A stretch of 64,000 nt of DNA, from the NCBI RefSeq assembly GCF_001307035.1, contig NZ_LKIU01000005.1, forward strand, positions 389,664 to 453,663. The letters run 5' to 3'. Source of the stretch: Arthrobacter sp. Edens01 (GTDB taxonomy: Bacteria > Actinomycetota > Actinomycetes > Actinomycetales > Micrococcaceae). The notes under the pieces were generated by a model, which saw only the letters and a program-made list of their open reading frames with translations, had not been told where the DNA came from and ran no database searches. Position numbers and translations under genes: made by a program. This document shows positions 40,500-50,399 of this stretch, in pieces (positions within the stretch are counted from its first letter, which is position 1; each line of letters opens with the position of its first letter).

Positions 40500-42104
40500 A
40501 TGGAGACCCTTGCCACAGCGCTGGACGCCGCGTCGGCGTCGTACGCGGCCAACGATGCAGCCCAGCGGGTCCTCGCGGGGGAACTGCGCAAGCGGCTGGC
40601 TGAGACTGCCGAGGGCGGTCCGCCCCGGTCCCGGGAGCGGCACACAGCCCGGGGGAAACTGCTCCCGCGCGAACGCATCGAAGCACTGCTCGACGACGGC
40701 AGTCCGTTCCTCGAGATCGCCCCGCTGGCGGCGAACGGAATGTACAACGACGAAAGTCCTGCTGCCGGACTGATTGCCGGAATCGGCCTGGTCCACGGAC
40801 GGCACGTGATGGTGCTGTCCAACGACGCCACGGTCAAGGGCGGCACCTACTATCCCATGACAGTAAAGAAGCACCTGCGGGCACAGGAAATTGCCCTGGA
40901 AAACCGGCTTCCGTGCATTTATCTGGTGGACTCCGGCGGAGCGTTCCTGCCGCTGCAGGATGAGGTGTTCCCGGACCGGGATCACTTTGGGCGGATCTTC
41001 TACAACCAGGCCCGCATGTCGGCAGAAAAGATCCCGCAGATTGCAGCCGTGCTCGGATCCTGCACTGCGGGAGGGGCCTACGTGCCGGCCATGAGTGACG
41101 AGACAGTCATTGTCCGCAACCAGGGCACGATCTTCCTGGGCGGACCGCCGCTGGTGAAGGCAGCCATTGGCGAAGTCGTCACCGCGGAGGAACTGGGCGG
41201 CGGGGAGCTGCACTCCAGGACCTCCGGAGTCACCGACCACCTTGCCGAAAATGACGCCCATGCCCTCGAAATCGTCCGGAACATTGCGGAGACCTTCCCT
41301 GACCCGAGGCGTGCCTGGGAGCCGGTCGAGGCGGTAGAACCCGCCGTGGATCCCCGGGAACTGTATGCGGCTGTGCCCGCCGACCTGCAGACCCCGTACG
41401 ACGTCCGTGAAGTGATTGCCCGCATTGTCGACGGCAGCTCCTTCCACGAGTTCAAGAAGGAATACGGCACCACGCTGGTGACCGGCTTCGCACGGCTGCA
41501 CGGACACCGCGTGGGCATTGTGGCGAACAACGGGGTGCTGTTCAGTGAGTCCGCGCAAAAGGGTGCGCACTTCATCGAGCTGTGCGACCAGCGGGGCATC
41601 CCGCTCATCTTCCTGCAGAACATTTCAGGGTTCATGGTCGGGCGGGACTACGAGGCCGGGGGAATCGCCCGGCACGGCGCCAAGATGGTTACCGCGGTGG
41701 CCACCTGCCGGGTGCCCAAACTGACCGTCGTGATCGGCGGATCCTTCGGCGCCGGCAACTACTCCATGTGCGGCCGTGCCTACTCGCCGCGCTTTTTGTG
41801 GATGTGGCCGGCGGCCCGGATCTCAGTGATGGGAGGAAGCCAGGCCGCTTCAGTCCTGGCGACCGTGCGCCGGGACGCCCTTGAAGCCCGCGGAGAGGAA
41901 TGGGGCTCCGAAGACGAAGAAGCATTCCGGGAACCCATCCGCCGGGATTACGACGCCCAGGGAAGTCCTTACTACTCCACGGCCAGGCTCTGGGATGACG
42001 GCATCATCGACCCGGCTGACACCCGCACCGTACTTGGACTGGCCCTGGATGTCTGCGCCAATGCACCGCTTCCCGAAACTTCCTTCGGCCTCTTCCGGAT
42101 GTGA
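40500..42104 (+). CDS. Methylcrotonyl-CoA carboxylase beta (carboxyltransferase) subunit
   Basis: 534 residues, AccD1-type. It transfers carboxyl from carboxybiotin to 3-methylcrotonyl-CoA in leucine breakdown. Marks: [36 protein letters not shown] (acyl-CoA oxyanion site), [20 protein letters not shown] and [19 protein letters not shown] glycine-rich [17 protein letters not shown] lies in the C-terminal half. The order with the next gene and an acyl-CoA dehydrogenase is that of mycobacterial accD1-accA1-fadE19. A geranyl- or propionyl-CoA substrate is less likely but not excluded. Confidence 0.88.
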   Translation: METLATALDAASASYAANDAAQRVLAGELRKRLAETAEGGPPRSRERHTARGKLLPRERIEALLDDGSPFLEIAPLAANGMYNDESPAAGLIAGIGLVHGRHVMVLSNDATVKGGTYYPMTVKKHLRAQEIALENRLPCIYLVDSGGAFLPLQDEVFPDRDHFGRIFYNQARMSAEKIPQIAAVLGSCTAGGAYVPAMSDETVIVRNQGTIFLGGPPLVKAAIGEVVTAEELGGGELHSRTSGVTDHLAENDAHALEIVRNIAETFPDPRRAWEPVEAVEPAVDPRELYAAVPADLQTPYDVREVIARIVDGSSFHEFKKEYGTTLVTGFARLHGHRVGIVANNGVLFSESAQKGAHFIELCDQRGIPLIFLQNISGFMVGRDYEAGGIARHGAKMVTAVATCRVPKLTVVIGGSFGAGNYSMCGRAYSPRFLWMWPAARISVMGGSQAASVLATVRRDALEARGEEWGSEDEEAFREPIRRDYDAQGSPYYSTARLWDDGIIDPADTRTVLGLALDVCANAPLPETSFGLFRM

Positions 42105-42108
42105 GCAG

Positions 42109-44211
42109 ATGACCATGGAGAACAAACCACTGACCGCGTTCGGCACCGTACTGGTTGCCAACCGCGGCGAAATCGCCTGCCGCGTCATCCGGACACTCCG
42201 GCGCCTTGGCATCCGCAGTGTGGCCGTCTATAGCGACGACGACGCCGGTGCCCGCCACGTCCGTGAAGCAGACACCGCGGTGCGCCTGGGTCCAGCCGAT
42301 CCGCGCCGCAGCTACCTGGACGCCGAAGCCGTGCTGGCTGCCTGCCGTGCCTCCGGAGCGCAGGCTGTACACCCCGGCTACGGTTTCCTCAGCGAAAACT
42401 CGTCCTTCGCAAGGCTCCTGGCGGAGAACGGAATCGCCTTCATGGGCCCCGGGGTCAAAGCCCTTGAACTGATGGGGGACAAGATTGCCTCCAAGAACCA
42501 TGTGTCCGGCTACGGGGTGCCTGTTATCCCGGGCATCGCGGAACCCAGACTGAGCGATGCGGACCTGCTCGCTGCTGCGGACGCCGTGGGCTACCCGCTC
42601 CTGATCAAGCCGTCGGCGGGCGGCGGCGGCAAGGGCATGCACGCCGTAAGCGCCCCGGATGAACTGCCCGGGGCGCTGGCTTCGGCCCGGCGCGTGGCGG
42701 CAGCCGCCTTCGGAGACGACACACTGTTCCTGGAACGGCTGGTCTCCGCACCCAGGCACATTGAGGTCCAGGTGCTGGCCGACACCCACGGGAACGTGAT
42801 TCACCTCGGGGAGCGTGAGTGCTCACTCCAGCGCAGGCACCAGAAAGTCATCGAGGAAGCGCCGTCGGTCCTGCTCGATTCAGCCACCCGGGAACGGATC
42901 GGGGCAGCTGCCTGCGAAGCTGCCCGGTCGGTGGATTACACCGGAGCCGGGACCGTTGAGTTCCTGGTGTCCGGTGAGGCACCGGACGAGTTCTTCTTCA
43001 TGGAAATGAATACCCGGCTGCAGGTCGAGCACCCGGTCACGGAGATGGTGACCGGAATCGACCTGGTGGAGTGGCAGGTCCGGATCGCTGCCGGTGAGCC
43101 GCTGGAGCTGTCCCAGGCCGAGGTGCGGCTGGACGGGCACGCCGTGGAAGCACGTGTTTATGCCGAAGATCCCGCGGCCGGGTTCCTGCCGACAGCCGGA
43201 CGGGTGGACCTTTTGCGCGAAGCCGCCGGCGCAGGAGTGCGGACAGACTCAGGTCTGCTGGCCGGGCAGACGGTTTCCTCCAGCTATGACCCGATGCTTG
43301 CCAAGGTCATCGCCTGGGGAGCTGACCGGCAGCAGGCAATGGACCGGCTGGACGCGGCGCTCGCCGGGACCGTCATCCTGGGCATCGGAACCAACATCGA
43401 ATATCTGCGCCTGCTGCTGGCTGATCCTGCCGTCCAGGCCGGGGACCTGGACACCACACTCATTGAGCGGCGCCTGCCGGAACTGGCTTTCCAGGAACCC
43501 GGAGACCTGGAACTTGCTGCCGCCGCGCTGTTAAAGCTGGCTGGGCTCCGGGGCGGCGTGCACGGCACGCACGGCAAGCTGGCAGGAGCCGCGGCCCCCT
43601 GGAACCGGGCGGACAGCTGGCGGATCGGGGGCCCGCGTCCGCTTTCCGTGGCGGTAACGGCCGCTGGCACGGAGCGCACTGCAGAAGTGCTCGGATCGCC
43701 GGATGCTGCCCGGCTGAACATCGACGGGGGACCGGAGCGCTCAGCGGGCCTTGAGGTGGACGGGAGCCTGCTGCGCCTGGAGCTGGACGGTGTTGTGCAC
43801 ACCCTGCACTTTGCCCTCGTCCCCGGTGCCGGCGGCTCGGAGGTTCTCTGGACTTCCAGGGAGGGCTACACCGCCGTGCTGGATCTGCCGGACCGTACCG
43901 AGCGGCTGCGGAACCAGCTCGCGGCTGCGGGAAAGACCGAAGGGGCTGCCGATCCGGTACTGCGCTCGCCGATGCCGGGCACCGTCGTAACCGTGGCAGC
44001 CGCAGACGGGGACACCGTCGAAGCCGGCCAGGTGCTGCTGGGGGTTGAAGCCATGAAGATGGAGCACCAGCTCAGCGCCCCCGTGGCGGGACGGGTCTCC
44101 CTGGCCCTGCGGCCGGGAGATTTGGTCAAGGCCGGGCAGGTCCTGGCCACCGTAACGCCGCTGGACGAAACCGAACCACCTACCCAAGGAGCAGGCCATG
44201 CCCAGCTTTGA
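42109..44211 (+). CDS. Methylcrotonyl-CoA carboxylase alpha subunit (biotin carboxylase + biotin carrier)
   Basis: 700 residues. Biotin carboxylase at the N-terminus ([19 protein letters not shown]-grasp loop [30 protein letters not shown]). A middle linker and BT-like domain follow. The C-terminal biotinyl domain has the modified Lys in [14 protein letters not shown] 42109 starts four bases after the beta stop; the longer frame from 41881 overlaps the beta gene and is rejected. The start has only a weak ribosome site (GAGC), so coupling to beta is likely. It overlaps the dehydrogenase gene by 14 bases. Confidence 0.92.
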   Translation: MTMENKPLTAFGTVLVANRGEIACRVIRTLRRLGIRSVAVYSDDDAGARHVREADTAVRLGPADPRRSYLDAEAVLAACRASGAQAVHPGYGFLSENSSFARLLAENGIAFMGPGVKALELMGDKIASKNHVSGYGVPVIPGIAEPRLSDADLLAAADAVGYPLLIKPSAGGGGKGMHAVSAPDELPGALASARRVAAAAFGDDTLFLERLVSAPRHIEVQVLADTHGNVIHLGERECSLQRRHQKVIEEAPSVLLDSATRERIGAAACEAARSVDYTGAGTVEFLVSGEAPDEFFFMEMNTRLQVEHPVTEMVTGIDLVEWQVRIAAGEPLELSQAEVRLDGHAVEARVYAEDPAAGFLPTAGRVDLLREAAGAGVRTDSGLLAGQTVSSSYDPMLAKVIAWGADRQQAMDRLDAALAGTVILGIGTNIEYLRLLLADPAVQAGDLDTTLIERRLPELAFQEPGDLELAAAALLKLAGLRGGVHGTHGKLAGAAAPWNRADSWRIGGPRPLSVAVTAAGTERTAEVLGSPDAARLNIDGGPERSAGLEVDGSLLRLELDGVVHTLHFALVPGAGGSEVLWTSREGYTAVLDLPDRTERLRNQLAAAGKTEGAADPVLRSPMPGTVVTVAAADGDTVEAGQVLLGVEAMKMEHQLSAPVAGRVSLALRPGDLVKAGQVLATVTPLDETEPPTQGAGHAQL

Positions 44212-45361
44212 GCTCAGTGAAGAACACCAGGCGCTGTCAGACACAGTGAGGGAATTCGCGGACGAAGTAGTCGCTCCCGTGGCTGCACTGCACGACGCCG
44301 AGCATTCCTTCCCCTACAAGGTCGTCGAACAGATGGGGGAGATGGGCCTGTTCGGTCTGCCCTTCCCCGAGGAGTACGGCGGCATGGGCGGGGACTACTT
44401 TGCCCTGGCCCTGGCCCTCGAGCAGCTGGCCCGGGTGGACCAGTCCGTGGCAATCACGCTCGAGGCCGGAGTGTCCCTGGGCGCCATGCCGATCTACCGG
44501 TTCGGCACCGAGGAACAGAAGCAGAAGTGGCTGCCTGGCCTGGCCCAGGGCACAGCGCTCGCCGGATTCGGCCTGACCGAGAGCGAAGCAGGCTCCGACG
44601 CGGGAGGAACCAAGACCACCGCCCGGCTGGACGGCGGACAGTGGGTGATCAACGGCAGCAAGGAGTTCATTACCAACTCCGGTACGGAGATCACCTCGCT
44701 CGTCACCGTTACCGCGGTCACCGGTACGTCGGAAAACCCCGACGGCAGCATCCGCAAGCATATTTCCACCATCGTTGTGCCCTCCGGTACCCCGGGTTTC
44801 ACGGTCGAGAAGGCGTACAACAAGGTGGGCTGGAACGCCTCCGACACCCACCCGCTGACGCTGGCTGACGTGCGGGTTCCGCAGGAGAACCTGCTGGGCG
44901 CCGAAGGCCGCGGCTTTGCGAACTTCCTGCAGATCCTGGACGAAGGCCGCATCGCGATCGCGGCCCTTGCCACCGGCGCTGCCCAGGGCTGCGTGGACGA
45001 GGCCGTGCGTTATGCCGGCGAGCGTGTTGCCTTCGGCACCACCATTGGGAGCAACCAGTCAATTGCGTTCAAGATCGCCCGAATGCAGACCCGCGCCCAT
45101 AATGCCCGGCTGGCCTACTATGACGCCGCGGCCAGGATGCTGGCAGGCAAACCGTTCAAGGTCCAGGCCGCGATGGCAAAACTGGTTGCCGGTGAAGCAG
45201 CGATGGACAACGCCAGGGATGCAACCCAGGTCTTTGGCGGCTACGGTTTCATCAATGAATTCCCAGTGGCGCGTCATTACCGGGATTCAAAGATCCTGGA
45301 GGTAGGTGAAGGCACCTCCGAGGTCCAGCTCATGCTCATTGCCCGGGAACTGGGGCTCTGA
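44198..45361 (+). CDS. Acyl-CoA dehydrogenase (FadE19-like, branched short-chain)
   Basis: 387 residues, FAD-dependent. Motifs: [34 protein letters not shown] and [20 protein letters not shown]. The ending [15 protein letters not shown] has Glu at the MCAD/SCAD catalytic position, where classical isovaleryl-CoA dehydrogenases have another residue. Isovaleryl-, 2-methylbutyryl- or isobutyryl-CoA are all possible substrates. Operon position after the carboxylase matches fadE19 in M. tuberculosis. AAGGAG sits inside the 14-bp overlap with the preceding gene. Confidence 0.9.
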   Translation: MPSFELSEEHQALSDTVREFADEVVAPVAALHDAEHSFPYKVVEQMGEMGLFGLPFPEEYGGMGGDYFALALALEQLARVDQSVAITLEAGVSLGAMPIYRFGTEEQKQKWLPGLAQGTALAGFGLTESEAGSDAGGTKTTARLDGGQWVINGSKEFITNSGTEITSLVTVTAVTGTSENPDGSIRKHISTIVVPSGTPGFTVEKAYNKVGWNASDTHPLTLADVRVPQENLLGAEGRGFANFLQILDEGRIAIAALATGAAQGCVDEAVRYAGERVAFGTTIGSNQSIAFKIARMQTRAHNARLAYYDAAARMLAGKPFKVQAAMAKLVAGEAAMDNARDATQVFGGYGFINEFPVARHYRDSKILEVGEGTSEVQLMLIARELGL

Positions 45362-45404
45362 GCCGGCACAAGTTGGTCAACGGCGATTAACGGACGGACA
45401 CATC

Positions 45405-46211
45405 ATGATTGACAAGACAGTAGCCACGGCGGAAGAAGCCGTGGCGGACATTCCCAGCGGCGCCTCCCTGGCGGTAGGCGGGTTCGGGCTCTGCGGCATC
45501 CCGGAAGTACTGATTTCAGCGCTGCACGCCCAGGGCGCAGACGGGCTCGAAACAGTCTCCAACAACTGCGGGGTTGATGACTGGGGGCTGGGCCTGCTCC
45601 TTGGAGACCACCGCATCCGGCGCACTGTGAGCTCCTACGTGGGGGAGAACAAGGAGTTCGCCCGCCAGTTCCTGGCCGGCGAACTGGAAGTTGTCCTCAC
45701 CCCGCAGGGAACCCTGGCCGAGAAGCTGCGGGCGGGCGGCGCCGGCATCCCGGCGTTCTTCACCGCCGCAGGAGTCGGGACGCAGGTCAGCGAGGGCGGG
45801 CTGCCCCAGAAGTACGACGCCGAGGGGCTGGTTTCTGTGGCCTCGGAGCCGAAGGAAGTCCGCAGCTTCGGCGGACGGGAGTATGTCCTGGAGGAATCCC
45901 TCACCCCGGACTACGCGCTGGTCCATGCCTGGAAGGGCGACCGGCACGGCAACCTCGTCTTCCACGCCTCAGCCATGAACTTCAACCCGCTGTGCGCCAT
46001 GGCGGGCAGAACCACCATCGCGGAAGTCGAAGAACTCGTGGAACCTGGGGAGATCAATCCGGCCGAGGTCCACGTGCCCGGCATCTTCGTTCAGCGGGTT
46101 GTGCTGACCGGTCCCGGGGAGAAGCGGATAGAGAAGCGGACCGTCGCGCAGGCCAAGGCGGCACCGGCAACGGCAGCGCCCGAAACAGCGCTGGCAGGGG
46201 AGGGATCCTAA
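45405..46211 (+). CDS. scoA: 3-oxoacid CoA-transferase subunit A
   Basis: 268 residues. Class I CoA-transferase alpha chain, moving CoA from succinyl-CoA to acetoacetate or a related acid. The typical oxyanion region [17 protein letters not shown] is near residue 25, then [12 protein letters not shown] and [12 protein letters not shown] 40-residue Ala/Glu-rich C-terminal tail is unusual. ATG 45405 is the first sensible start; its ribosome site is weak. TAA overlaps the B subunit ATG. It would reactivate acetoacetate released by HMG-CoA cleavage; itaconate is an alternative acceptor. Confidence 0.9.
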   Translation: MIDKTVATAEEAVADIPSGASLAVGGFGLCGIPEVLISALHAQGADGLETVSNNCGVDDWGLGLLLGDHRIRRTVSSYVGENKEFARQFLAGELEVVLTPQGTLAEKLRAGGAGIPAFFTAAGVGTQVSEGGLPQKYDAEGLVSVASEPKEVRSFGGREYVLEESLTPDYALVHAWKGDRHGNLVFHASAMNFNPLCAMAGRTTIAEVEELVEPGEINPAEVHVPGIFVQRVVLTGPGEKRIEKRTVAQAKAAPATAAPETALAGEGS

Positions 46212-46852
46212 TGGCACTGACACGCAACGAACTGGCGGCCCGGGTGGCCCGGGAACTCGAAAACGGACAGTACGTGAACCTGGGCATCGGCATGCCGACC
46301 CTGATTCCGAACTACATTCCCGAGGGAGTGGAGGTGGTGCTGCATTCGGAGAACGGGATTCTCGGCGTCGGGCCCTACCCGGAAGAAGCTGCACTTGATC
46401 CGGACCTCATCAACGCCGGCAAGGAAACCGTCACGGTCAACCGCGGCGCAGCGTTCTTCGACTCTGCCCAGTCCTTCGGCATGATCCGGGGAGGCCACGT
46501 GGATGTGGCCGTCCTGGGCGCCATGGAGGTAGCGGCCAACGGGGACCTGGCGAACTGGATGATCCCCGGGAAAATGGTCAAGGGCATGGGAGGTGCCATG
46601 GACCTGGTGTTCGGCGCCAAGCGTGTGATCGTCATGATGGAGCACCTGGACCGGTCCGGCCGGCCGAAGATCGTGGAGCAGTGTTCCCTTCCCCTGACCG
46701 GCAAGGGCTGTGTGAACCTCATCGTCACGGACCTGGCTGTCATTGAGGTTGGTTCCGAAGGACTGGTGCTGCGTGAGACAGCACCCGGGGTCAGCGTGGA
46801 GGACGTCGTTGCCGCCACCGGTGCGCCGCTGGAGGTCTCCCTTGGTGTCTGA
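46211..46852 (+). CDS. scoB: 3-oxoacid CoA-transferase subunit B
   Basis: 213 residues, catalytic beta chain. The active-site Glu is in [13 protein letters not shown], following [17 protein letters not shown]. Later marks [28 protein letters not shown] and [20 protein letters not shown] are standard. It forms the enzyme with subunit A. It starts on the last base of the A stop codon and overlaps the MaoC gene by eight bases. Confidence 0.93.
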   Translation: MALTRNELAARVARELENGQYVNLGIGMPTLIPNYIPEGVEVVLHSENGILGVGPYPEEAALDPDLINAGKETVTVNRGAAFFDSAQSFGMIRGGHVDVAVLGAMEVAANGDLANWMIPGKMVKGMGGAMDLVFGAKRVIVMMEHLDRSGRPKIVEQCSLPLTGKGCVNLIVTDLAVIEVGSEGLVLRETAPGVSVEDVVAATGAPLEVSLGV

Positions 46853-47393
46853 CACCGCCGGGGGAGCCGCGCCGGACGAAACCGCGGCAGCGAAGGTGGT
46901 GGTTCAGCGCGGGCTCTTCTTTGATGAACTTGAGCCCGGGACCGTCTACGAGCACCGGCCGGGCCGCACCCTGACTGAAGCGGACAACGTCCTCTTCAGC
47001 ACGCTCACCATGAACCCGCAGGCCCTGCACCTGGATGCTGCCTACTCAGCCGGGCAGCCCTTTGGGCAGCGGCTGGTCAACTCGATGCTGACCCTGGCCG
47101 TGATGGTTGGGCAGTCCGTAGGCCAGCTGACCCAGGGCACACTGGTGGCGCAGCTGGGACTGACCGACGTCGCCTTCCCCCACCCGCTTTTCCACGGGGA
47201 CACCCTGTACTCGCAGACCAGGGTCGCCGGTAAGCGGCTCTCCGGGTCACGCCCGGGGCAGGGGATCGTGGCACTGGAGCACACAGGGCGCAACCAGGAC
47301 GGCACAGTGGTGGCCACCTTCACGCGGAGCGCGCTGATGTGGACGTCGGACGGATACCGCCAAAGCGGTGCCCCGGGCGGCGTCCTGCACTGA
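46845..47393 (+). CDS. MaoC-like enoyl-CoA hydratase (Rv2499c-like)
   Basis: 182 residues, a hot-dog fold hydratase. [19 protein letters not shown] starts the domain and [13 protein letters not shown] follows the first strands. The (R)-hydratase Asp/His are probably in [19 protein letters not shown]. The M. tuberculosis homologue in the same locus, Rv2499c, is reported as a hydratase for methylglutaconyl- and itaconyl-type CoA esters. Here it would convert 3-methylglutaconyl-CoA to HMG-CoA, the step otherwise missing. GTG 46845 has GGAGG at about nine bases and overlaps scoB. Confidence 0.82.
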   Translation: MSDTAGGAAPDETAAAKVVVQRGLFFDELEPGTVYEHRPGRTLTEADNVLFSTLTMNPQALHLDAAYSAGQPFGQRLVNSMLTLAVMVGQSVGQLTQGTLVAQLGLTDVAFPHPLFHGDTLYSQTRVAGKRLSGSRPGQGIVALEHTGRNQDGTVVATFTRSALMWTSDGYRQSGAPGGVLH

Positions 47394-47418
47394 CCATTTC
47401 CGGGAGGCCATGTAGGTT
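47390..47418 (+). promoter_or_regulatory. Candidate internal promoter before the CitE-like gene
   Basis: CTGACC (47390) and TAGGTT (47413) with a 17-bp spacer, 36 bp before the citE-like ATG. Both hexamers are fair matches, and this is the largest gap within the operon (61 bp). Confidence 0.35.
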
Positions 47419-47454
47419 GGAAAAGCCGCTGGACGCCACGTAAGGAGTACGCCA

Positions 47455-48273
47455 ATGACCACTTTCCCCATGGGCCCTGCCCTGCTGTTCTGCCCTGCGG
47501 ACCGGCCGGAACGGTTTGAAAAGGCCGCGCAGCGCGCCGACGCCGTCATTCTGGACCTCGAAGATGCGGTCGCGTTCGAGGACAAGGAACAGGCGAGGGA
47601 AAACCTGGCTGCCTCGGCGCTGGATCCGGAGAAGACCATCGTGCGGGTCAACCCAGTGGACAGCACCTCCTTCCGCGCAGACCTCGAGGCGCTCGCCGCT
47701 GCGAATTACCGCTGGGTGATGGCAGCCAAGGCGGAGGATCCAGGCAAGATCGGGCACAGCCTGCGGCACCTGTCCGTGGTGGCCCTGGTGGAAACGGCCC
47801 TGGGGGTACTCAGGGCTCCGGAAATCGCCCGTGAGAAGAACGTTGCAGCACTGATGTGGGGTGCCGAGGACCTGCTGGCCTCGCTGGGCGGGGAATCGAG
47901 CCGCCGGTCCGATGGCTCGTACCGGCCTGTGGCAGTCCATGCGCGCTCCGCCGTCCTGCTGGCAGCGGGAGGCTACGGCAAGGGAGCGATTGATTCCATC
48001 TACGGGAACATCGCCGACACCGCCGGGCTGGAAGAAGAAGCGCGCGACGGCGCCGCGTCCGGGTTCGCGGCAAAAGCCTGCATCCACCCTGGCCAGGTGG
48101 CCGCAATCCGAAGTGTGTATGCCCCTTCCGAGGAAGAGAAAGCACGCGCCCGGGATCTCCTCGAAGCAGCCAAGGGGCAGGGCGGCGTCTTCAGCTTCCG
48201 CGGTGAAATGATCGACGGACCGCTGCTGCGGCAGGCAGAACAGACGCTGCGCCGCGCCGGCATTCCCGGCTGA
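47455..48273 (+). CDS. CitE/HpcH-like beta-hydroxyacyl-CoA lyase (Rv2498c-like)
   Basis: 272 residues with a TIM-barrel lyase fold. Marks: LFCPADRPERFEKAAQRADA, VILDLEDAVAFEDKEQARE with a metal-ligand Glu/Asp pair, VALVETALGVL, and ACIHPGQVAAI. The homologue in the same mycobacterial locus, Rv2498c, is described as a bifunctional lyase for (R)-HMG-CoA and citramalyl-CoA. So this gene probably performs the last leucine step, giving acetyl-CoA and acetoacetate, and may also serve itaconate removal. AAGGAG precedes ATG 47455. No classical HMG-CoA lyase is present nearby. Confidence 0.85.
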   Translation: MTTFPMGPALLFCPADRPERFEKAAQRADAVILDLEDAVAFEDKEQARENLAASALDPEKTIVRVNPVDSTSFRADLEALAAANYRWVMAAKAEDPGKIGHSLRHLSVVALVETALGVLRAPEIAREKNVAALMWGAEDLLASLGGESSRRSDGSYRPVAVHARSAVLLAAGGYGKGAIDSIYGNIADTAGLEEEARDGAASGFAAKACIHPGQVAAIRSVYAPSEEEKARARDLLEAAKGQGGVFSFRGEMIDGPLLRQAEQTLRRAGIPG

Positions 48274-48351
48274 GCGGCGGTCTGGTCCCCGGCGGGTGGA
48301 AAGTTTGGGCAAACGCGGGACTCACCGGGGTGCAGCCGCTGATACTGGGGT

Positions 48352-49029
48352 ATGCGCATAGTCATAGCTGGAGCCCACGGGCAGATTGCACGCGAAACCG
48401 GTCGTCTCCTGGTAGCGGCCGGCCATGATGTTGCGGGTTTGATCCGCGACCCCGATCAGGCGGCGGACCTGGAAGCGGACCATGTGGCCCCGGTGGTCCT
48501 GGACCTGGAGAACAGCACGCTGGAAGACCTGACCCAGGTACTGACCGGTGCGGACCTGGCGATCTTCGCTGCGGGAGCGGGACCTGGAAGCAGCGCCGGG
48601 CGCAAGGACAGCGTTGACCGTGCCGGAGCGGTGATGCTCTCCGAGGCCGCCGAGCAGGCCGGTGTTCCGCGGCTGATCCAGGTGTCTTCGGCCGGGACGG
48701 ACGCAGTCAGCGGCGGGCAGCGTCCTGAGGGACTGGCGGACGCCATGTATGCCTACCTGACGGCCAAGCTCGCGGCGGAGGAAGACCTCATGGCCCGCGA
48801 TGAGCTTGACTGGACGATCATTCGCCCGGGGACGCTGACCAACGGCGACCCGGTGGGCCTGGTGGAACTGGCACCGGATGTCCCGCAGAGCACAGTTCCG
48901 CGCCAGGACGTCGCAGCCGTCCTGGCGGAGCTGGCCACCACGGGCCGCGGCAGCGGACAGGCGCTCGGTGTTGTGACGGGCATGTATCCGATCCCGGACG
49001 CAGTCGCGGCACTGCCGCTGGCCCTCTAG
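48352..49029 (+). CDS. NAD(P)-binding SDR-like protein (atypical, YwnB/SDR_a5 type)
   Basis: 225 residues. The Rossmann glycine motif [17 protein letters not shown] is near the N-terminus. [22 protein letters not shown] and [10 protein letters not shown] fit NAD(P)H-binding atypical SDRs. The YxxxK pair (AYLTAK) is present and [10 protein letters not shown] is typical. The substrate is unknown; such proteins often act as quinone or flavin reductases or as redox sensors. ATG 48352 has no ribosome site; GATACT ends five bases before it, the mark of a leaderless gene. It is not obviously part of either neighbour's pathway. Confidence 0.8.
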   Translation: MRIVIAGAHGQIARETGRLLVAAGHDVAGLIRDPDQAADLEADHVAPVVLDLENSTLEDLTQVLTGADLAIFAAGAGPGSSAGRKDSVDRAGAVMLSEAAEQAGVPRLIQVSSAGTDAVSGGQRPEGLADAMYAYLTAKLAAEEDLMARDELDWTIIRPGTLTNGDPVGLVELAPDVPQSTVPRQDVAAVLAELATTGRGSGQALGVVTGMYPIPDAVAALPLAL

Positions 49030-49124
49030 CAGTCCCGGTTTCCGGCGGCGGGCCCCGCCGGGCATTGCCGGAACCGACGGGTGTGCTGCCCCGAAGCGGG
49101 CCCGGGTGCGCGATACTGGAAGGC

Positions 49125-50375
49125 ATGCAGCTACCTGAACCCAGTGGATCGTTTACCGCCGAACCCAGCTCAATAGATCCGTCCGGCGGCGAAATGGTTC
49201 CACGGCGTGTGGTGCTGCTTGGCTCGACCGGATCGATCGGCACGCAGGCCATCGCGGTAGCCGACGCCGCGCCGGAGCGGTTCCAGATCGTGGCGCTGGC
49301 TGCAGGCGGCAACAACCTTGACCTGCTGGCCGAGCAGGCAGTCCACACGCGGGCCGCCGCCGTTGGCTGCGCCGCGGCTGACCTCGCTGCGCTCAGGCAC
49401 GCCATCTCCAGGGCCAGCACGTCCGCCGGGGTGACCGGCTACGACCCCGAACTGTTCGTGGGCGCAGGCGCTGCGACCGCCGTCGCGGCCTGGCCTGAAG
49501 CCGAAGTGGTCCTCAACGGAATGACAGGTTCCATCGGCCTGGAACCTACGCTCGCGGCACTCGCGGCGGGGCACATGCTGGCCCTTGCCAACAAGGAATC
49601 GCTCATTGTTGGTGGCGCCCTGGTGAAGCAGGCCGCACGGCCGGGCCAGCTGGTGCCCGTCGATTCTGAACACTCCGCGCTTGCCCAGGCTCTTCGGTCA
49701 GGGACATTCGAGGAAGTGGACCGGCTGGTGGTCACAGCCTCCGGAGGCCCCTTCCGCGGCCGCCGCCGCGAAGAGCTCGCCGACGTGACCCCGGAACAGG
49801 CCCTGGCCCATCCCACTTGGAAGATGGGCCGAATGGTCACCACAAACTCCGCGACCATGGTGAACAAGGCCCTGGAAGTGATCGAAGCGCACCTGCTCTT
49901 CGACGTGCCCCTGGACCGGATCGACGTCGTGGTCCACCCGCAGTCCATTGTCCATTCAATGGTCCAGTTCACGGACGGCTCCACAATCGCCCAGGCCTCG
50001 CCGCCGGACATGAAGCTGCCCATCGCCCTGGGCATGGGCTGGCCGGAGCGGGTGCCCGGTGCCGCCGCGCCCTGCGACTGGACCAAGGCCACAGAGTGGA
50101 CCTTCGAACCGCTGGACGAAGAAGCATTTCCGGCCGTCCGGCTTGCCAAGGAGGCAGCCGCTTCGGGCGGAACCGGCATGGCCGTCTACAACGCTGCCAA
50201 CGAAGAAGCCGTCGATGCCTTCCATGACGGTCTCATCGGATTCACAGACATAGTTGATACGATCTCCGCGGTCCTGGCCGAGCACACCGCGTCCGGCGAG
50301 CTGACGCTGCAGTCAGTGCTGGCGGCTGAAAAGTGGGCCCGTTCCGCAGCCCGGGCCCGAATCGGCAGAGGCTGA
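49125..50375 (+). CDS. dxr: 1-deoxy-D-xylulose 5-phosphate reductoisomerase
   Basis: 416 residues. Second enzyme of the non-mevalonate isoprenoid route, turning DXP into MEP with NADPH and a divalent metal. NADPH loop [15 protein letters not shown], then [36 protein letters not shown] with metal ligands, TASGGPFRG and [11 protein letters not shown]. The first 40 residues are an actinobacterial extension. ATG 49125 has no ribosome site but GATACT ends seven bases upstream, suggesting leaderless translation; 49065 is open in frame but less likely. rseP follows at once, and ispG comes after a three-gene insertion. Confidence 0.95.
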   Translation: MQLPEPSGSFTAEPSSIDPSGGEMVPRRVVLLGSTGSIGTQAIAVADAAPERFQIVALAAGGNNLDLLAEQAVHTRAAAVGCAAADLAALRHAISRASTSAGVTGYDPELFVGAGAATAVAAWPEAEVVLNGMTGSIGLEPTLAALAAGHMLALANKESLIVGGALVKQAARPGQLVPVDSEHSALAQALRSGTFEEVDRLVVTASGGPFRGRRREELADVTPEQALAHPTWKMGRMVTTNSATMVNKALEVIEAHLLFDVPLDRIDVVVHPQSIVHSMVQFTDGSTIAQASPPDMKLPIALGMGWPERVPGAAAPCDWTKATEWTFEPLDEEAFPAVRLAKEAAASGGTGMAVYNAANEEAVDAFHDGLIGFTDIVDTISAVLAEHTASGELTLQSVLAAEKWARSAARARIGRG

Positions 50376-50399
50376 GAAAGTGCATCCTAAGGAAGTCTG

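Noticed and set aside
41881-42108. Upstream extension of the carboxylase alpha gene
   Set aside because: It lies fully inside the beta gene in another frame and translates to non-family sequence; homology starts at 42109-42115.
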